Positions 16,371 to 25,881 of a stretch of 64,000 nt of DNA are shown piece after piece (position 1 is the first letter of the stretch; every line of letters begins with the position of its first letter). The notes beneath the pieces are model-generated. The model was not told where the DNA came from. It was given only the letters and a program-made list of their open reading frames with translations, and searched no databases. This stretch comes from Catenibacillus scindens (GTDB lineage: Bacteria; Bacillota; Clostridia; Lachnospirales; Lachnospiraceae), in NCBI RefSeq assembly GCF_014202115.1, contig NZ_JACHFW010000003.1:124001-188000 (forward strand), given 5' to 3'. A program made the translations under genes and the position numbers.

Positions 16371-16460
16371 TATTATTAACGAAAATTAAAAATGTTTTAT
16401 CCCTGATCTTAACGAATTTTAAAAATGTTTAGCAACAATTCATCTTATCTATACAAACTC

Positions 16461-19400
16461 TTATTCCTTCTCCGAGAGCAGATCCATGAGCCGCACCCGG
16501 ACCGAGAGAATGACCGAGAGAGCGCAGCCTGCCAGATAGCACAGGAAAAATCCACCGGCTCCGATCCATCCGGAAGGGGTGCCTGTCACCGTGACGATCA
16601 GCGCTCCAATAGCACTTCCCGCCAGACATAACAGGGCCTGCTCCACAAAAAAGATAAAAAAGACACGGTGCCCTGATGTTCCAAGTCCCCTAAGAACGGC
16701 AAATTCCATCCTCCGGCTTCCCACCATGAGCCAGGAAATGACAAAGCCCAGCAGGCAGACGGCCCCGAACAGGGCTGGAAACAATATCCCGCAAAAACTG
16801 ATGAGCCGCCCAAGGCCGCCCACAGTCTCCACAAAGGACTGATCCGACAGCACGATGGTCAGACGGTTGCTGCCAAGGATGCCCGGCTGGCTGACGCCAT
16901 TGTCCGCCAGAAAATTTCTGAAAGCATCCAGATCTCTGGCCGAATCCAGCGTAAACCGGCATGTGGAAAAACTGGTCATTCTGCAAAGGTAATAATCAAG
17001 GCCCTCCGAGTTCCAGTAAGCCTGTGCGCCGTCGGATTCCATGTCAGCAGCCGCTTCAGTGACCTCATTTTCCCCGGAGTATGAGTTCCCATCGGTTTCA
17101 AAATATCCGGGGCTGATGGCAAAGGCCAGGGGCACATAAATATCTTCCGTATCATTTTCCGTGCATGCACCCACTACTTTAAGATCAATGGGAACTTCCA
17201 TACGAGCGCCGTAAAATGAATCCATCTGAAAATATACTGTAAATACATCCCCCAAAGACAGATCTCTGGCATCCAGGAAATTTTTGCCGACAACACAGGG
17301 ATAGTTTTCCCATTCCACCCCTACGCCCGATTGGCTGTAGCTTATACTGGCATCCACCGGATAATATTCATCAGACATGAGAAAATCCTCATTCCAGCCT
17401 TCCAGCCATTCTACAGCCACTTCATCATCATAGAAGAAATCAGGGGCGGCTAAAAGGGTATTCAATGCCGTGATAGTTGGCTGCCTGGCAATCCAGTTCC
17501 TCTTTGTTTCCTCGGCAAAGCCTCCCCGGCCAAAGGGCGGCATATCCTCATCAAACCAGTAATGCCAGTTCAAAGACAGGCCGATATCTTTAAGGTATCC
17601 GGAACTGGCCAAAAGCCGGGCATTGTTCCCGTTAATCACAATATTGACAGACTGACGGCCATTGGTGCTGGTTGCCCGCCCGAAAATCTGAGACGTATCA
17701 TAAAGGCTGTCCATCTGGGACTGCCACCCCTGGGATACAAAAATCAAAATTCCAAGAAATATCGTCAGAACCCCGGATGCCACGGCCACGATCACAGAGC
17801 GTCCGCCGCCCCGGCGGCAAAATACAAAAGCATACCGCAGCACACCCCGGCCTCCCACAGATGTCTTGCCACGGGGGATGCGCACCTTCTCTTTCCCCTT
17901 CTCAGGCGCGGAGCGGCTCAATGCCTGTGATAAAAACAGCAGGCAAAACACCAGCGCCGCCCCAAAGACTGCCAGAGCGGAAACAAACGCCGGCCACAGC
18001 GGCATTTGCGTCATCTCCACAGGCGTGATCGTCGTCCCCATGGCAGATTCGCTGTAACGGTGGTCAATGGTATAAAGTTTTTGTGCCGCGCCAAGAGCCC
18101 ACCGGATCATGCCTCCTGTAAAAGCGCGCCCCAAAACAGCGCCCAGGATAGCCGCAGCCGCAGCGATCAGCGACGCGCCGGATATGAGCCAGAGACGGAT
18201 TTTCGCCGAGGGCGTCCCCAGAGACCTTAAAATCCCCACAGTCTCTCTCTGGCGCCCCACAAACAGACTGGCAAACAGCACAAGAACGGCAAAGGCGGCG
18301 CAGGCTGAGGCCGCTGCCACGGCAAGAGCCGTTGTTTTCATAGCCTCAAAAGGCTGGGCGGCTGAAAAATAGCCCTGGTCATAAAGGGTTACAGAAATCC
18401 CCTCCGGCATCATTTCCCGGATCTGATCTGCCGCCTGGCGGGCCATCCCATTATCAAGCACTGCCATCCCCAGGCAAAATCCAAATAAAGGCTGGGAAAA
18501 TCCCCCTTCCCCCTGGGATACCCAGATTCTTCCGGCCCAGTCATTAGACAGGGAAGTTATTCCCACCACTGTCCATGTTTTCTCCACACTATTTTCAGAA
18601 ACACTGAAGCGGTCATCTTCCTGGGAATCATAAAGATTTACATGAATTTCGTCTCCGGGTGTCAGCCCCATCTGGCCGGCCGTTTTTCCATCAATCACGC
18701 ACACGCCCGCTTCTCCCGCCTCCGGAAACCGGCCCTGGGCCAGGGTAAGTATGCCCTGATGAAACTCTTCAAGGGCCCGGGGCGCGTCGGATGCCGTAAT
18801 ACGGACATAATTATTGGCGTTGGCGTAATATCTGGCCATTTGGGTAAAAATGCTGTCAGTAAATGCCGGGTCGTCCTCCCCGGAAACTTTATAAAAAGCC
18901 GTTTCGCCCGTGTCAAAATCCACCAGGGACAGCGTGGGATTACTGGTGCCGCTCTCGGCGAAAACGCCGTGAAGCAGATAAGAGGCTCCGTCCTCCGGCA
19001 CAAAGTCCGTATCGCCCACATCCACCATAAACATGGCCCCCCGGCCTTCCTGATTGTAGAGCGTCTGAACAATGCGGGCTGAATAAATGGTACTCCCATT
19101 TGTTGTATTTACCGGATAAAATCCTGTGGCCTCCACGATCGCACGGCCTTCATAGGGAATCTCCCCGTCTGCGCGCTCATAGCCCTCCATCTGCCCCAGT
19201 GTTTCGTCGGTCTTCTCCCAAAGCAAGACCCCTTCTATCCCGGACAGCACCTGTCCGTCAATCCTGTCCATGGCCGATCTCGCCTTTGGGTCTGCTCCGT
19301 CCTCATCGGGATAATTCTCATCCATGTACTCCACTAAAGCCATTGACGTGTACCGCTCATCCATAAGGGCAAGGGTTCCTGAAGAATAGACATACATGCC

Positions 19401-19505
19401 AAGGCTCAGTGTCAGACTCAAAGTCAAAATTACGATCAGCGCTGTAAAAAGCAGGGTTCTTCTCCGGGCTCTTAAAGTCGTCCGGATACTGTTGCGAAGG
19501 ATCAT
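16461..19505 (-). CDS. FtsX-like ABC transporter permease, large two-module form
   Basis: A 1014-residue membrane protein. It has an N-terminal membrane segment after a basic RTTLRARRRTLLF, a long extracytoplasmic domain (about 40-380), three further membrane segments (about 390-540), a second extracytoplasmic domain, and a final membrane cluster ending in VRLMDLLSEKE. This is the MacB/FtsX-like layout, used for lipoprotein or peptide export or for mechanotransmission, not import. It overlaps its ATPase gene by 4 bases (ATGA). Substrate is unknown; no peptide precursor or two-component system is adjacent. Confidence 0.87.
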   Translation of the reverse strand: MILRNSIRTTLRARRRTLLFTALIVILTLSLTLSLGMYVYSSGTLALMDERYTSMALVEYMDENYPDEDGADPKARSAMDRIDGQVLSGIEGVLLWEKTDETLGQMEGYERADGEIPYEGRAIVEATGFYPVNTTNGSTIYSARIVQTLYNQEGRGAMFMVDVGDTDFVPEDGASYLLHGVFAESGTSNPTLSLVDFDTGETAFYKVSGEDDPAFTDSIFTQMARYYANANNYVRITASDAPRALEEFHQGILTLAQGRFPEAGEAGVCVIDGKTAGQMGLTPGDEIHVNLYDSQEDDRFSVSENSVEKTWTVVGITSLSNDWAGRIWVSQGEGGFSQPLFGFCLGMAVLDNGMARQAADQIREMMPEGISVTLYDQGYFSAAQPFEAMKTTALAVAAASACAAFAVLVLFASLFVGRQRETVGILRSLGTPSAKIRLWLISGASLIAAAAAILGAVLGRAFTGGMIRWALGAAQKLYTIDHRYSESAMGTTITPVEMTQMPLWPAFVSALAVFGAALVFCLLFLSQALSRSAPEKGKEKVRIPRGKTSVGGRGVLRYAFVFCRRGGGRSVIVAVASGVLTIFLGILIFVSQGWQSQMDSLYDTSQIFGRATSTNGRQSVNIVINGNNARLLASSGYLKDIGLSLNWHYWFDEDMPPFGRGGFAEETKRNWIARQPTITALNTLLAAPDFFYDDEVAVEWLEGWNEDFLMSDEYYPVDASISYSQSGVGVEWENYPCVVGKNFLDARDLSLGDVFTVYFQMDSFYGARMEVPIDLKVVGACTENDTEDIYVPLAFAISPGYFETDGNSYSGENEVTEAAADMESDGAQAYWNSEGLDYYLCRMTSFSTCRFTLDSARDLDAFRNFLADNGVSQPGILGSNRLTIVLSDQSFVETVGGLGRLISFCGILFPALFGAVCLLGFVISWLMVGSRRMEFAVLRGLGTSGHRVFFIFFVEQALLCLAGSAIGALIVTVTGTPSGWIGAGGFFLCYLAGCALSVILSVRVRLMDLLSEKE

Positions 19506-20191
19506 TGGCCAGCCCTCCCATCCCGGATAATCCGGCCGTCCCTAAGTTCGATCACCCGGTCCGCCCGGCCTGCCAGCTCCATATCGTGGGTCACAATGAT
19601 CACGCAGTAACCCATGTCATGGGCCAGCTCTAAAAGCAGCTCAAAAATACGCCAGCCATTTTCCGTATCCAGATTTCCTGTGGGCTCGTCAGCCAGAAGG
19701 ATCTTCGTATCCATCCCAAGAGCCCGGGCAATGGCCACCCGCTGCTGCTCCCCGCCGGAGAGCATGGTCGGAAAGCGTCCTAAAAGTCCCTGGGAAAGGT
19801 TGACCTTCTGCGCCAGTTCCCCGGCCCGCGCCCGAGCGTCCCTGGCCTTCATCCCCCTCAGCTCCATAGGGTACATAATATTTTCCTCCACAGTCAGCAG
19901 AGGGATCAGTCGAAAACTCTGATAGATCACCGCAGCCTTTTCCCGCCGGTAAGTGGACAGCCGCATCCGATCTGTCGCCGTCCCCTCGCAGATCACCTGT
20001 CCGGACGTGGGCAGATCAAGGCCGGCCATCAGTGACAAAAGGGTTGTCTTGCCGCTGCCGGACCGCCCCACAATGGCGTTGAGCGTCCCCGGCTCAAACG
20101 CCGCGCTTACCCCCTTTAAAGCTTCCTCCCTCTGATATTTTGTCTGATAGGTGTAATAAACATCTTTAAGCTCCAGCACATTCATGATCAT
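19502..20191 (-). CDS. ABC transporter ATP-binding protein (LolD/MacB type)
   Basis: A 229-residue ATPase. Walker A GRSGSGKT (42-49), signature LSGGEQQ (144-150) and Walker [13 protein letters not shown] (164-175) are all present. The TGNLDT ending is typical of the MacB/LolD group that pairs with FtsX-like permeases, and the permease follows with a 4-base overlap. Two in-frame ATGs (20191 and 20185) are both possible behind GGAGGAGG. Confidence 0.94.
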   Translation of the reverse strand: MIMNVLELKDVYYTYQTKYQREEALKGVSAAFEPGTLNAIVGRSGSGKTTLLSLMAGLDLPTSGQVICEGTATDRMRLSTYRREKAAVIYQSFRLIPLLTVEENIMYPMELRGMKARDARARAGELAQKVNLSQGLLGRFPTMLSGGEQQRVAIARALGMDTKILLADEPTGNLDTENGWRIFELLLELAHDMGYCVIIVTHDMELAGRADRVIELRDGRIIRDGRAGQ

Positions 20192-20228
20192 GAACCTCCT
20201 CCCCCTGTTTTCTTACTCCTGCTCCCCC

Positions 20229-20431
20229 TTATATGTTCCGTCCCTGATACTGTACAGTCACAACATAAACTGTTTTGCTTGTCTCGTCAATTCTAAAAAT
20301 GACTATATAATTGTCTATAAGCAATTGACGGTACCCTTTTCCGGCGATAATTTCTCCAATGCAATATAGGCAAAAATATCATCTATTTCGCGAAATGCCT
20401 GTGGATTTAATTTGACTTTGTATTTATCCAT
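20229..20431 (-). pseudogene. RelE/ParE toxin with internal deletion
   Basis: From the ATG at 20431 one frame reads MDKYKVKLNPQAFREIDDIF then AYIALEKLSPE. From about 20312 down to the stop at 20229 a different frame reads GKGYRQLLIDNYIVIFRIDE and then TSKTVYVVTVQYQGRN. Together these are the two ends of a normal RelE toxin of roughly 95-100 residues; the middle 25-30 residues and the frame are lost. It overlaps the end of the antitoxin gene by 8 bases, as in an intact operon. Confidence 0.8.
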
Positions 20432-20687
20432 AATATTTTCTATTTAATTTCTCAAATGCTTCATCGAGATCAATAGAAACGCCACCTTCTTCTATTTCTT
20501 TCTCAGATTCAAAAATTGCCTGATCAATGCGATTGATTTTTACAAATTTATCATATAGTTCACTGCTCATAACAACTAAATCACTATATCCGTTTTTGGT
20601 GATAAAAATCGGTTCCTGGGTTTTATGAGCCATATCAGATATTTCACTTGTATTACGAAGATCTTTGATTGGTATAATAACTGGCAT
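20424..20687 (-). CDS. Phd/YefM-type antitoxin, orphaned by toxin decay
   Basis: An 87-residue antitoxin (IPIKDLRNTSEISDMAHKT, EPIFITKNGYSDLVVMSSE) with an intact frame and a GGAGAGG ribosome site just upstream. Its cognate toxin is broken. The antitoxin may persist as a repressor or as an anti-addiction factor against related toxins such as the one at 14349. Its C-terminal half (EKEIEEGGVSIDLDEAFEKL) is acidic, as expected for a toxin-wrapping tail. Confidence 0.9.
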   Translation of the reverse strand: MPVIIPIKDLRNTSEISDMAHKTQEPIFITKNGYSDLVVMSSELYDKFVKINRIDQAIFESEKEIEEGGVSIDLDEAFEKLNRKYYG

Positions 20688-20880
20688 AAAATCCTCTCCT
20701 TTCTATGGCATGATTATAGCATAATTATGTCATAATATACAATGGATTATTTACAGAGAAGAACCTGAAACAGAATACCTGATTACATTAAAAAATGATT
20801 CATTTCCGCCGATATACGATATCATCCGCAAAGTCATTTTCCCTGTCTATCATTTATAATAATCCCATCAAAAAAGGGAG

Positions 20881-20910
20881 CCGTTCAGCTTATTCCTGAT
20901 TGCTGAACGG
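20881..20910. repeat. Small palindrome with CCGTTCAGC/GCTGAACGG ends
   Basis: CCGTTCAGC and GCTGAACGG form a perfect 9-bp stem with a 12-base loop, immediately upstream of the lipoprotein gene at 20942. The arms are the same TTCAGC/GCTGAA core found in other repeats of the window. Confidence 0.6.
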
Positions 20911-20941
20911 CTGCCGGAAATATTGAGGAGGTACATAATAT

Positions 20942-22576
20942 ATGAGAGGAAGACGTTTAGCAGCTTTATTGATGACAGCGGCGTTAGCCGCAAGCCTTGC
21001 CGCCTGCGGTAATTCTGAAAGCAGCGGTTCCGGCTCCGCAAATGGAGAGACAACAGCAGCCGGAACACAGAGCGCAGACAGCGGCACAAACAGTGACAGC
21101 AGCGCAGACAGCGGCAGCAGTGCCAATGACGGGGAAAATCTGGAGGATCTGGCTGAAATCGAAGTTATGTTCTGGACGTTAAATACCATCCCGTCAGACA
21201 CTGACATGGTCGAAGACGCCATCAACGCCATCACGGAGGAAAGGATCAACACAACGGTAAACTTAAACATTATTGAGATGGGAAGTTATGTTCAACAATT
21301 AAATTTGATGATGTCCGGCGGTGAAAAACTGGATCTGATGGTAACTCTTCCAGGCGATTCCGCCCATTTTAACTCCATGACCAGTCAGAACCAGCTCATG
21401 GATATTACCGATCTTTTGCAGGAATACGCGCCGGAGCTTCTTGACACTGTTCCGGAAAACTGGCTGGATGGAACATCCATTAACGGCCGTATCTATTCTG
21501 TGACTTCCTTTGGGGACAAGGCAACACCCATGGCGTTTATGTGCCGGAAGGATATCCTGGATGAAATGGGCATTGATCCGGATACTGTAAAAAATGCCGA
21601 CGATCTGGACGCCCTCTTTGCCAAAGTTCTAGAGATTCATCCGGATATGACTCCTGTGGCTATCGGAAGCCAGAAAGTTATCTTTGCACCATATTCTTTC
21701 GATGAAAATGGCGAACTTATAAAATTTGATGGTCTGGGAGAAGGTGACAATTCCATTATCAGTATTTTCGGCGATGACAGCACCGAAATACAAAATTACT
21801 ATGAAACCGATGAGTACAGAGCGACTATCGAGCGGATGAAAGACTGGTATGACAAAGGCTACCTTTACAGAGACGGTTCCACCTACGATGAAGCAGCGGA
21901 ATCCCTTATAGCCGCAGGCAACTTTTTTGGTACATTCAAGCAGGTTTCCGTTGGCAGCGAAGCGTCCGCCAGCGCCACCTGCGGTCACGAGATGTATTAT
22001 ATCATGCTGGACGACAGCCCGATTATTAATACCCTCTCTTTGCGCAAATTTACCTGGGCCGTGCCTTCCACATCCACAGAGCCGGAAGCTGCCGTTAAAT
22101 TTATGAATCTCCTTTACACCGACGCGGAAGTACTGAATCTGCTCACATGGGGAATCGAGGGCGTCCACTATCAGACCCTGGACGACGGATCTATTGATTT
22201 CCTTGAGGGCCAGGACGCCAACAACTGCGGCTACTATCTTGGCGACTGTACAGCTATTTTCGGCAACGGATTCCTTGCAAAAGTCCGCAATGGACAGGAT
22301 CCTGATCTGAGAAATACGGCGCTGGAATTAAATCTTAACGCCCAGGTATCCCGTTTTAACGGCTTCAGCTTTGATACCACCGGGCTGGAAAACCAGGTGG
22401 CCTCGCTGACCAACACTGTGGAACAGTACCGTCCGGCACTGGCCTGCGGCTTATACACAGAGGACTATCTTAACGAATTTATCCAGCAGCTTCAGAGCAA
22501 CGGCGTTGAGACATATCTTGACACCATCCAGGGACAGTTAGATGAGTGGGTGGCCGCCAACCAAAATAATGAATAA
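20942..22576 (+). CDS. Extracellular solute-binding lipoprotein (DUF3502-type)
   Basis: A 544-residue family 1 sugar-binding protein. It has a signal peptide and lipobox (LAASLAAC, lipidated C22), a Ser/Gly/Asn/Thr-rich linker (about 23-66), then the receptor domain. The last 130 residues fit the DUF3502 extension. Such proteins deliver complex sugars to an ABC importer, but no permease or ATPase gene is beside it; the next gene is an oxidoreductase. It shares recognisable stretches (NQLMDITDLL, EYRATIERMKDWYDKGYLY) with the paralogue at 56193-57881. Confidence 0.92.
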   Translation: MRGRRLAALLMTAALAASLAACGNSESSGSGSANGETTAAGTQSADSGTNSDSSADSGSSANDGENLEDLAEIEVMFWTLNTIPSDTDMVEDAINAITEERINTTVNLNIIEMGSYVQQLNLMMSGGEKLDLMVTLPGDSAHFNSMTSQNQLMDITDLLQEYAPELLDTVPENWLDGTSINGRIYSVTSFGDKATPMAFMCRKDILDEMGIDPDTVKNADDLDALFAKVLEIHPDMTPVAIGSQKVIFAPYSFDENGELIKFDGLGEGDNSIISIFGDDSTEIQNYYETDEYRATIERMKDWYDKGYLYRDGSTYDEAAESLIAAGNFFGTFKQVSVGSEASASATCGHEMYYIMLDDSPIINTLSLRKFTWAVPSTSTEPEAAVKFMNLLYTDAEVLNLLTWGIEGVHYQTLDDGSIDFLEGQDANNCGYYLGDCTAIFGNGFLAKVRNGQDPDLRNTALELNLNAQVSRFNGFSFDTTGLENQVASLTNTVEQYRPALACGLYTEDYLNEFIQQLQSNGVETYLDTIQGQLDEWVAANQNNE

Positions 22577-22598
22577 CCAGCGTACCGCGCAAATATCT

Positions 22599-22624
22599 GA
22601 GGAAATGGCTTCTGCCATTTCCTC
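22599..22624 (+). terminator. 11-bp intercistronic hairpin
   Basis: GAGGAAATGGC and GCCATTTCCTC pair perfectly with a 4-base loop. It sits 22 bases after the lipoprotein stop and 20 before the next start codon. With only a weak AAAATTT after it, it is more likely a partial terminator or mRNA stabiliser, keeping the lipoprotein more abundant than the enzyme. Confidence 0.6.
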
Positions 22625-22644
22625 AAAATTTCAGGAGGTTTAAG

Positions 22645-23619
22645 ATGTATATTTTAGGTATATCCTTTGGGAAAAAGAACGCAAACACAGACATCCTTGT
22701 AAAGGAAGCGCTGTACGGCGCAAAAGAAGCCCAGCCGGAGGCTGAGATAAAGTTTATCAATACAGTGCGCCTTAATATCGGCCGGTGTATCGGCTGCGGC
22801 GCCTGCTCCACAAGCCTGGAGCGGGGCGGGGACAATCCATGTGTTGTGAAAGATGATTTCCAGATGCTGGAAGATGAAGTCCGCAAAGCGGACGCCCTGA
22901 TTGTGGGGGCCCCGGTCTATGTTCTTCAGCCGGTAGGCCAATTTAAAGACTTTGTAGATCGTTTTAGCTGCCGCCATGATGTGTCAGCCATTAACTGGGT
23001 ACTGGACAGGCGCAGGACAGGGGAAATGCCGGGCAATGCCGAAGATTTTCCTATAGAACGGCTGAAACGCCGGGCAGTGTCCTTTATTTCTGTAGGCGGA
23101 GCCTCCACAAAAAACTGGGTGTCCATAGGATGCGCCACCATGCATCTGCTGGCATTTCCGGCAATGATGAGAGTCGTTGGCAACTACGATGCCCACAGCA
23201 TGGGCACCATCGGAAATCCTTACCTGGATGATCAACTCATTGAAGATATGCACGAAATGGGACGGCGCACCGCCATGGCCGGCGTCAGCGAGGACGCACC
23301 GGTTTCATGGTTTGGGGATGAAGGGACATGCCCGGTCTGCCATCAGAATCTTCTCACTGTCAACGGAACAACAACTGTAGAGTGTCCCATCTGCGGCATT
23401 GAAGGGAAGCTGTCTGTGGAAGGCGAGCGGCTGAAAGTTGTCTTCTCTCAGGAACAGCAGGAACGGGCCAGAGGCACATTTAAGGGTCTGCGGGAGCATA
23501 CCACAGAGATTCAGGGCTTTGGAGCCATCTGCGGCCCAAAACTTATGGCAAATAAAGAATTGCTGGATAAAAAAATGGAGCGCATCAAAAAATTTGACGA
23601 ATTTATTACCTCGATTTAG
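22645..23619 (+). CDS. Flavodoxin-fold NAD(P)H oxidoreductase with C-terminal zinc ribbon
   Basis: A 324-residue protein. The first 200 residues are an NADPH-dependent FMN reductase/flavodoxin fold with the redox cysteine set CIGCGAC (48-54) and APVYVLQPVGQFKDFVDRF. Residues of about 229-250 form a CPVC...CPIC zinc ribbon not found in plain flavin reductases, followed by a charged C-terminal helix. It follows the solute-binding lipoprotein in the same direction, so the electron carrier may act on the compound that lipoprotein binds (inference). The substrate is unknown. Confidence 0.85.
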   Translation: MYILGISFGKKNANTDILVKEALYGAKEAQPEAEIKFINTVRLNIGRCIGCGACSTSLERGGDNPCVVKDDFQMLEDEVRKADALIVGAPVYVLQPVGQFKDFVDRFSCRHDVSAINWVLDRRRTGEMPGNAEDFPIERLKRRAVSFISVGGASTKNWVSIGCATMHLLAFPAMMRVVGNYDAHSMGTIGNPYLDDQLIEDMHEMGRRTAMAGVSEDAPVSWFGDEGTCPVCHQNLLTVNGTTTVECPICGIEGKLSVEGERLKVVFSQEQQERARGTFKGLREHTTEIQGFGAICGPKLMANKELLDKKMERIKKFDEFITSI

Positions 23620-23628
23620 CCATCAGGA

Positions 23629-24510
23629 CTAAGGCTCCTCTGAAAGCTTTTGCCGTGTCCCCGGAGACGGCATCATGGCAAAAAAACTGGCACAGCGCGG
23701 ATCATCTTTGGGTGTATCCGCGTTTTTCCTGTAGGCTCCCGGAGACATCCCAAAATATTTTCTGAAGGCCCGGTTAAAAGACGCCGGGCTTCCAAAGCCA
23801 TTATTAATGGCAATCTTCGTCACATCATAATTCGTTTCTATAAGATCGCTCGCCGCGTGTCTGAGCCGGACTTCATTGAGATAGGCTGTAAAGCTTTTAT
23901 GAAAATGCTCTGAAAAAAAGCGGGACAGATACTGAGGCGACAAAAAGAGTTCACGGGCCAGGAAGGATAAGGTCATTTCCCTGGAAAAATTTTCTTCGAT
24001 CAGATTGACAATTTTGCGCATTCTCTCCCCGTATTTCACCGAGGTCTCCGGATCGGGGCCTACGGACACAGAAAAATTTTTCTTAATTTCAGACAAAAGA
24101 GCAAAATACAGGGACAGAATTTCCAGACGGTTTCCCGCTGCGTCATCAAGATACCGGCGGGCGATGCCCTGGACAAGCATACGTATATAATCGTAATTTT
24201 TGTTAGGCGCCAGGGCGGAATTACACCGCACAGATATGGTATTTCCCAGGAACTGTTCCACATCATGGGAATCCAGGGTAATCAGTGTAAACCTCCCCCC
24301 TTCGTTTCCCGGTTCCAGAGAGTAACTATATTCCGGTGAAACCATCATAAAATCATCCAGTAAAAGAGTCAGTTTTGGCAGGGAAGGCAGAAAGGCAAAA
24401 ATCCGGCCTTCCGTGACAAGGATAATATCTACCGTATTATGAATCACATCCACAGGTTCATTAAGCGTTATTGTTTTTACCCCCGCAACGGCATTTTCGG
24501 ACATAACCAT
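23629..24510 (-). CDS. AraC-family transcriptional regulator
   Basis: A 293-residue regulator. The N-terminal half is an effector domain without clear metal ligands. The C-terminal hundred residues carry two HTH motifs (MTLSFLARELFLSPQYLSRF, and VTKIAINNGFGSPASFNRAF) and the ending MSPGAYRK. It is convergent with the lipoprotein-oxidoreductase pair, with stops 9 bases apart, and is the obvious local controller. Confidence 0.9.
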   Translation of the reverse strand: MVMSENAVAGVKTITLNEPVDVIHNTVDIILVTEGRIFAFLPSLPKLTLLLDDFMMVSPEYSYSLEPGNEGGRFTLITLDSHDVEQFLGNTISVRCNSALAPNKNYDYIRMLVQGIARRYLDDAAGNRLEILSLYFALLSEIKKNFSVSVGPDPETSVKYGERMRKIVNLIEENFSREMTLSFLARELFLSPQYLSRFFSEHFHKSFTAYLNEVRLRHAASDLIETNYDVTKIAINNGFGSPASFNRAFRKYFGMSPGAYRKNADTPKDDPRCASFFAMMPSPGTRQKLSEEP

Positions 24511-24588
24511 TGCGCCCTCACCTCCTGTTTACAAGAAGCATCTGCGATCTCGCCCGGAACCGCAGGTCAGCACAATATCTGTGTTAAA

Positions 24589-25800
24589 TCAGCTATAATA
24601 TTTTTTATAATTGGAAAACTGCCTTAAATGGCCTTTAACCAGGCGCAGATACCTCTTTGGCCCCAGATCCCCCCGCAAAAACAGGGGATTGACCATTTTT
24701 TTCTCTTTGATCAGTTTTTTCATCCGGCGTTTCATTTCCGGGTCTTTCACATATTTAAAAGCCACGGCGTTAGGAAGGACAGTCCACAGATACTCTTCCT
24801 GGGCGGTTTTAAAAGGAATCTCCTTCTCATAAACATAGTCCTCAACAAAATAGCGGGCCACGTTAAAGCCGGAATTAGTCACATAAAAGTTGCTCCGGCC
24901 CTGGCGGCAGTTGATCTCAAAGAATTTATACTTGCCGTCTCTGGTATCATATTTGATGTCAAAATTGGAAAATCCGGTGTAATTTAAGTCTTCCAGGAGG
25001 TTTTTCACCTTTTCCATCAGGGCGTCGTTGGGCTCTGTGATAATCAGAGCGTGGTTGCCAAGACCAAGGGGGGTGTGTTCCTCCAAAAGCACATGGCCAA
25101 GACACATCATTTTCACTTTGTGATTTCTGTCGGAATAGCAGGTCAGCACCCGCATATACTCGTCATTTCCCGGAATCATATCCTGGATAATCAGCTTGTC
25201 AGAATATCCTGAGGCATAAATGTCCTCGATAGTCTTTTTCACTTCCTCCAGGGAATTAAGTTTATAGATTTTATTCTGGCCATCAAATGGATGATGAAAA
25301 TAGTCTACTCCATTGGACGGTTTTAAGATGACAGGATACTGGAATTTTACGTCAACATTGTCCCCCATATCTCGGCTATACACAAGGGTAGCCGGATAAT
25401 CCACGCCATGTTTTTCACACATTTTATAGAAATTTTCTTTTAGGATAAGCTGCTCCATAAGGTCGTGATCAATGTAAGGTGCAATCACATTTTCCGGAAA
25501 CTTATCTTTAATCTTGCTGATTGTTTCCACATAACTGTCGCCGCAGCCGATAGCAAGCACCTTTTTATCTTTATACTTTTGGGCCAATTTGCGCACCGCT
25601 TTAAGCAAGACTTCCTCTGTATCCATTTTGGGATTTTTACGGTAATTGGTAATCTTGCTGTAGCAGCTCGGCCCGGACATATATTTCCCAAGAACCCATG
25701 ATTTAACCTGGTATTCCTCATAAAATGCCCTCGCCACACTGTATGTGTTAATATCGCCCCCGAAAAGCACCGGGACGAACTCTCTTTCTTTAAATTCCAT
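24589..25800 (-). CDS. ATP-grasp carboxylate-amine ligase
   Basis: A 403-residue ATP-grasp enzyme. YPVILKPSNGVDYFHHPF holds the ATP-binding lysine, and FEINCRQGRSNFYVTNSGFN is the metal-binding C-terminal motif. The N-terminal half (VLFGGDINTYSVARAFYEEY) is a pre-ATP-grasp domain. The closest described use of this shape that I recall is D-aspartate ligase, which adds D-Asp to wall precursors; the link is tentative, though an Asp/Glu racemase lies at 10133. The adjacent FAD oxidoreductase (80 bases upstream) may be co-transcribed. Confidence 0.82.
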   Translation of the reverse strand: MEFKEREFVPVLFGGDINTYSVARAFYEEYQVKSWVLGKYMSGPSCYSKITNYRKNPKMDTEEVLLKAVRKLAQKYKDKKVLAIGCGDSYVETISKIKDKFPENVIAPYIDHDLMEQLILKENFYKMCEKHGVDYPATLVYSRDMGDNVDVKFQYPVILKPSNGVDYFHHPFDGQNKIYKLNSLEEVKKTIEDIYASGYSDKLIIQDMIPGNDEYMRVLTCYSDRNHKVKMMCLGHVLLEEHTPLGLGNHALIITEPNDALMEKVKNLLEDLNYTGFSNFDIKYDTRDGKYKFFEINCRQGRSNFYVTNSGFNVARYFVEDYVYEKEIPFKTAQEEYLWTVLPNAVAFKYVKDPEMKRRMKKLIKEKKMVNPLFLRGDLGPKRYLRLVKGHLRQFSNYKKYYS

Positions 25801-25881
25801 GATGTTTTCCTCTTTCCATATTTATAGGACGGCTTTCGCCGCTGATACGAATTTGTTACCCACCGCCTATAGAGGCGGGGA

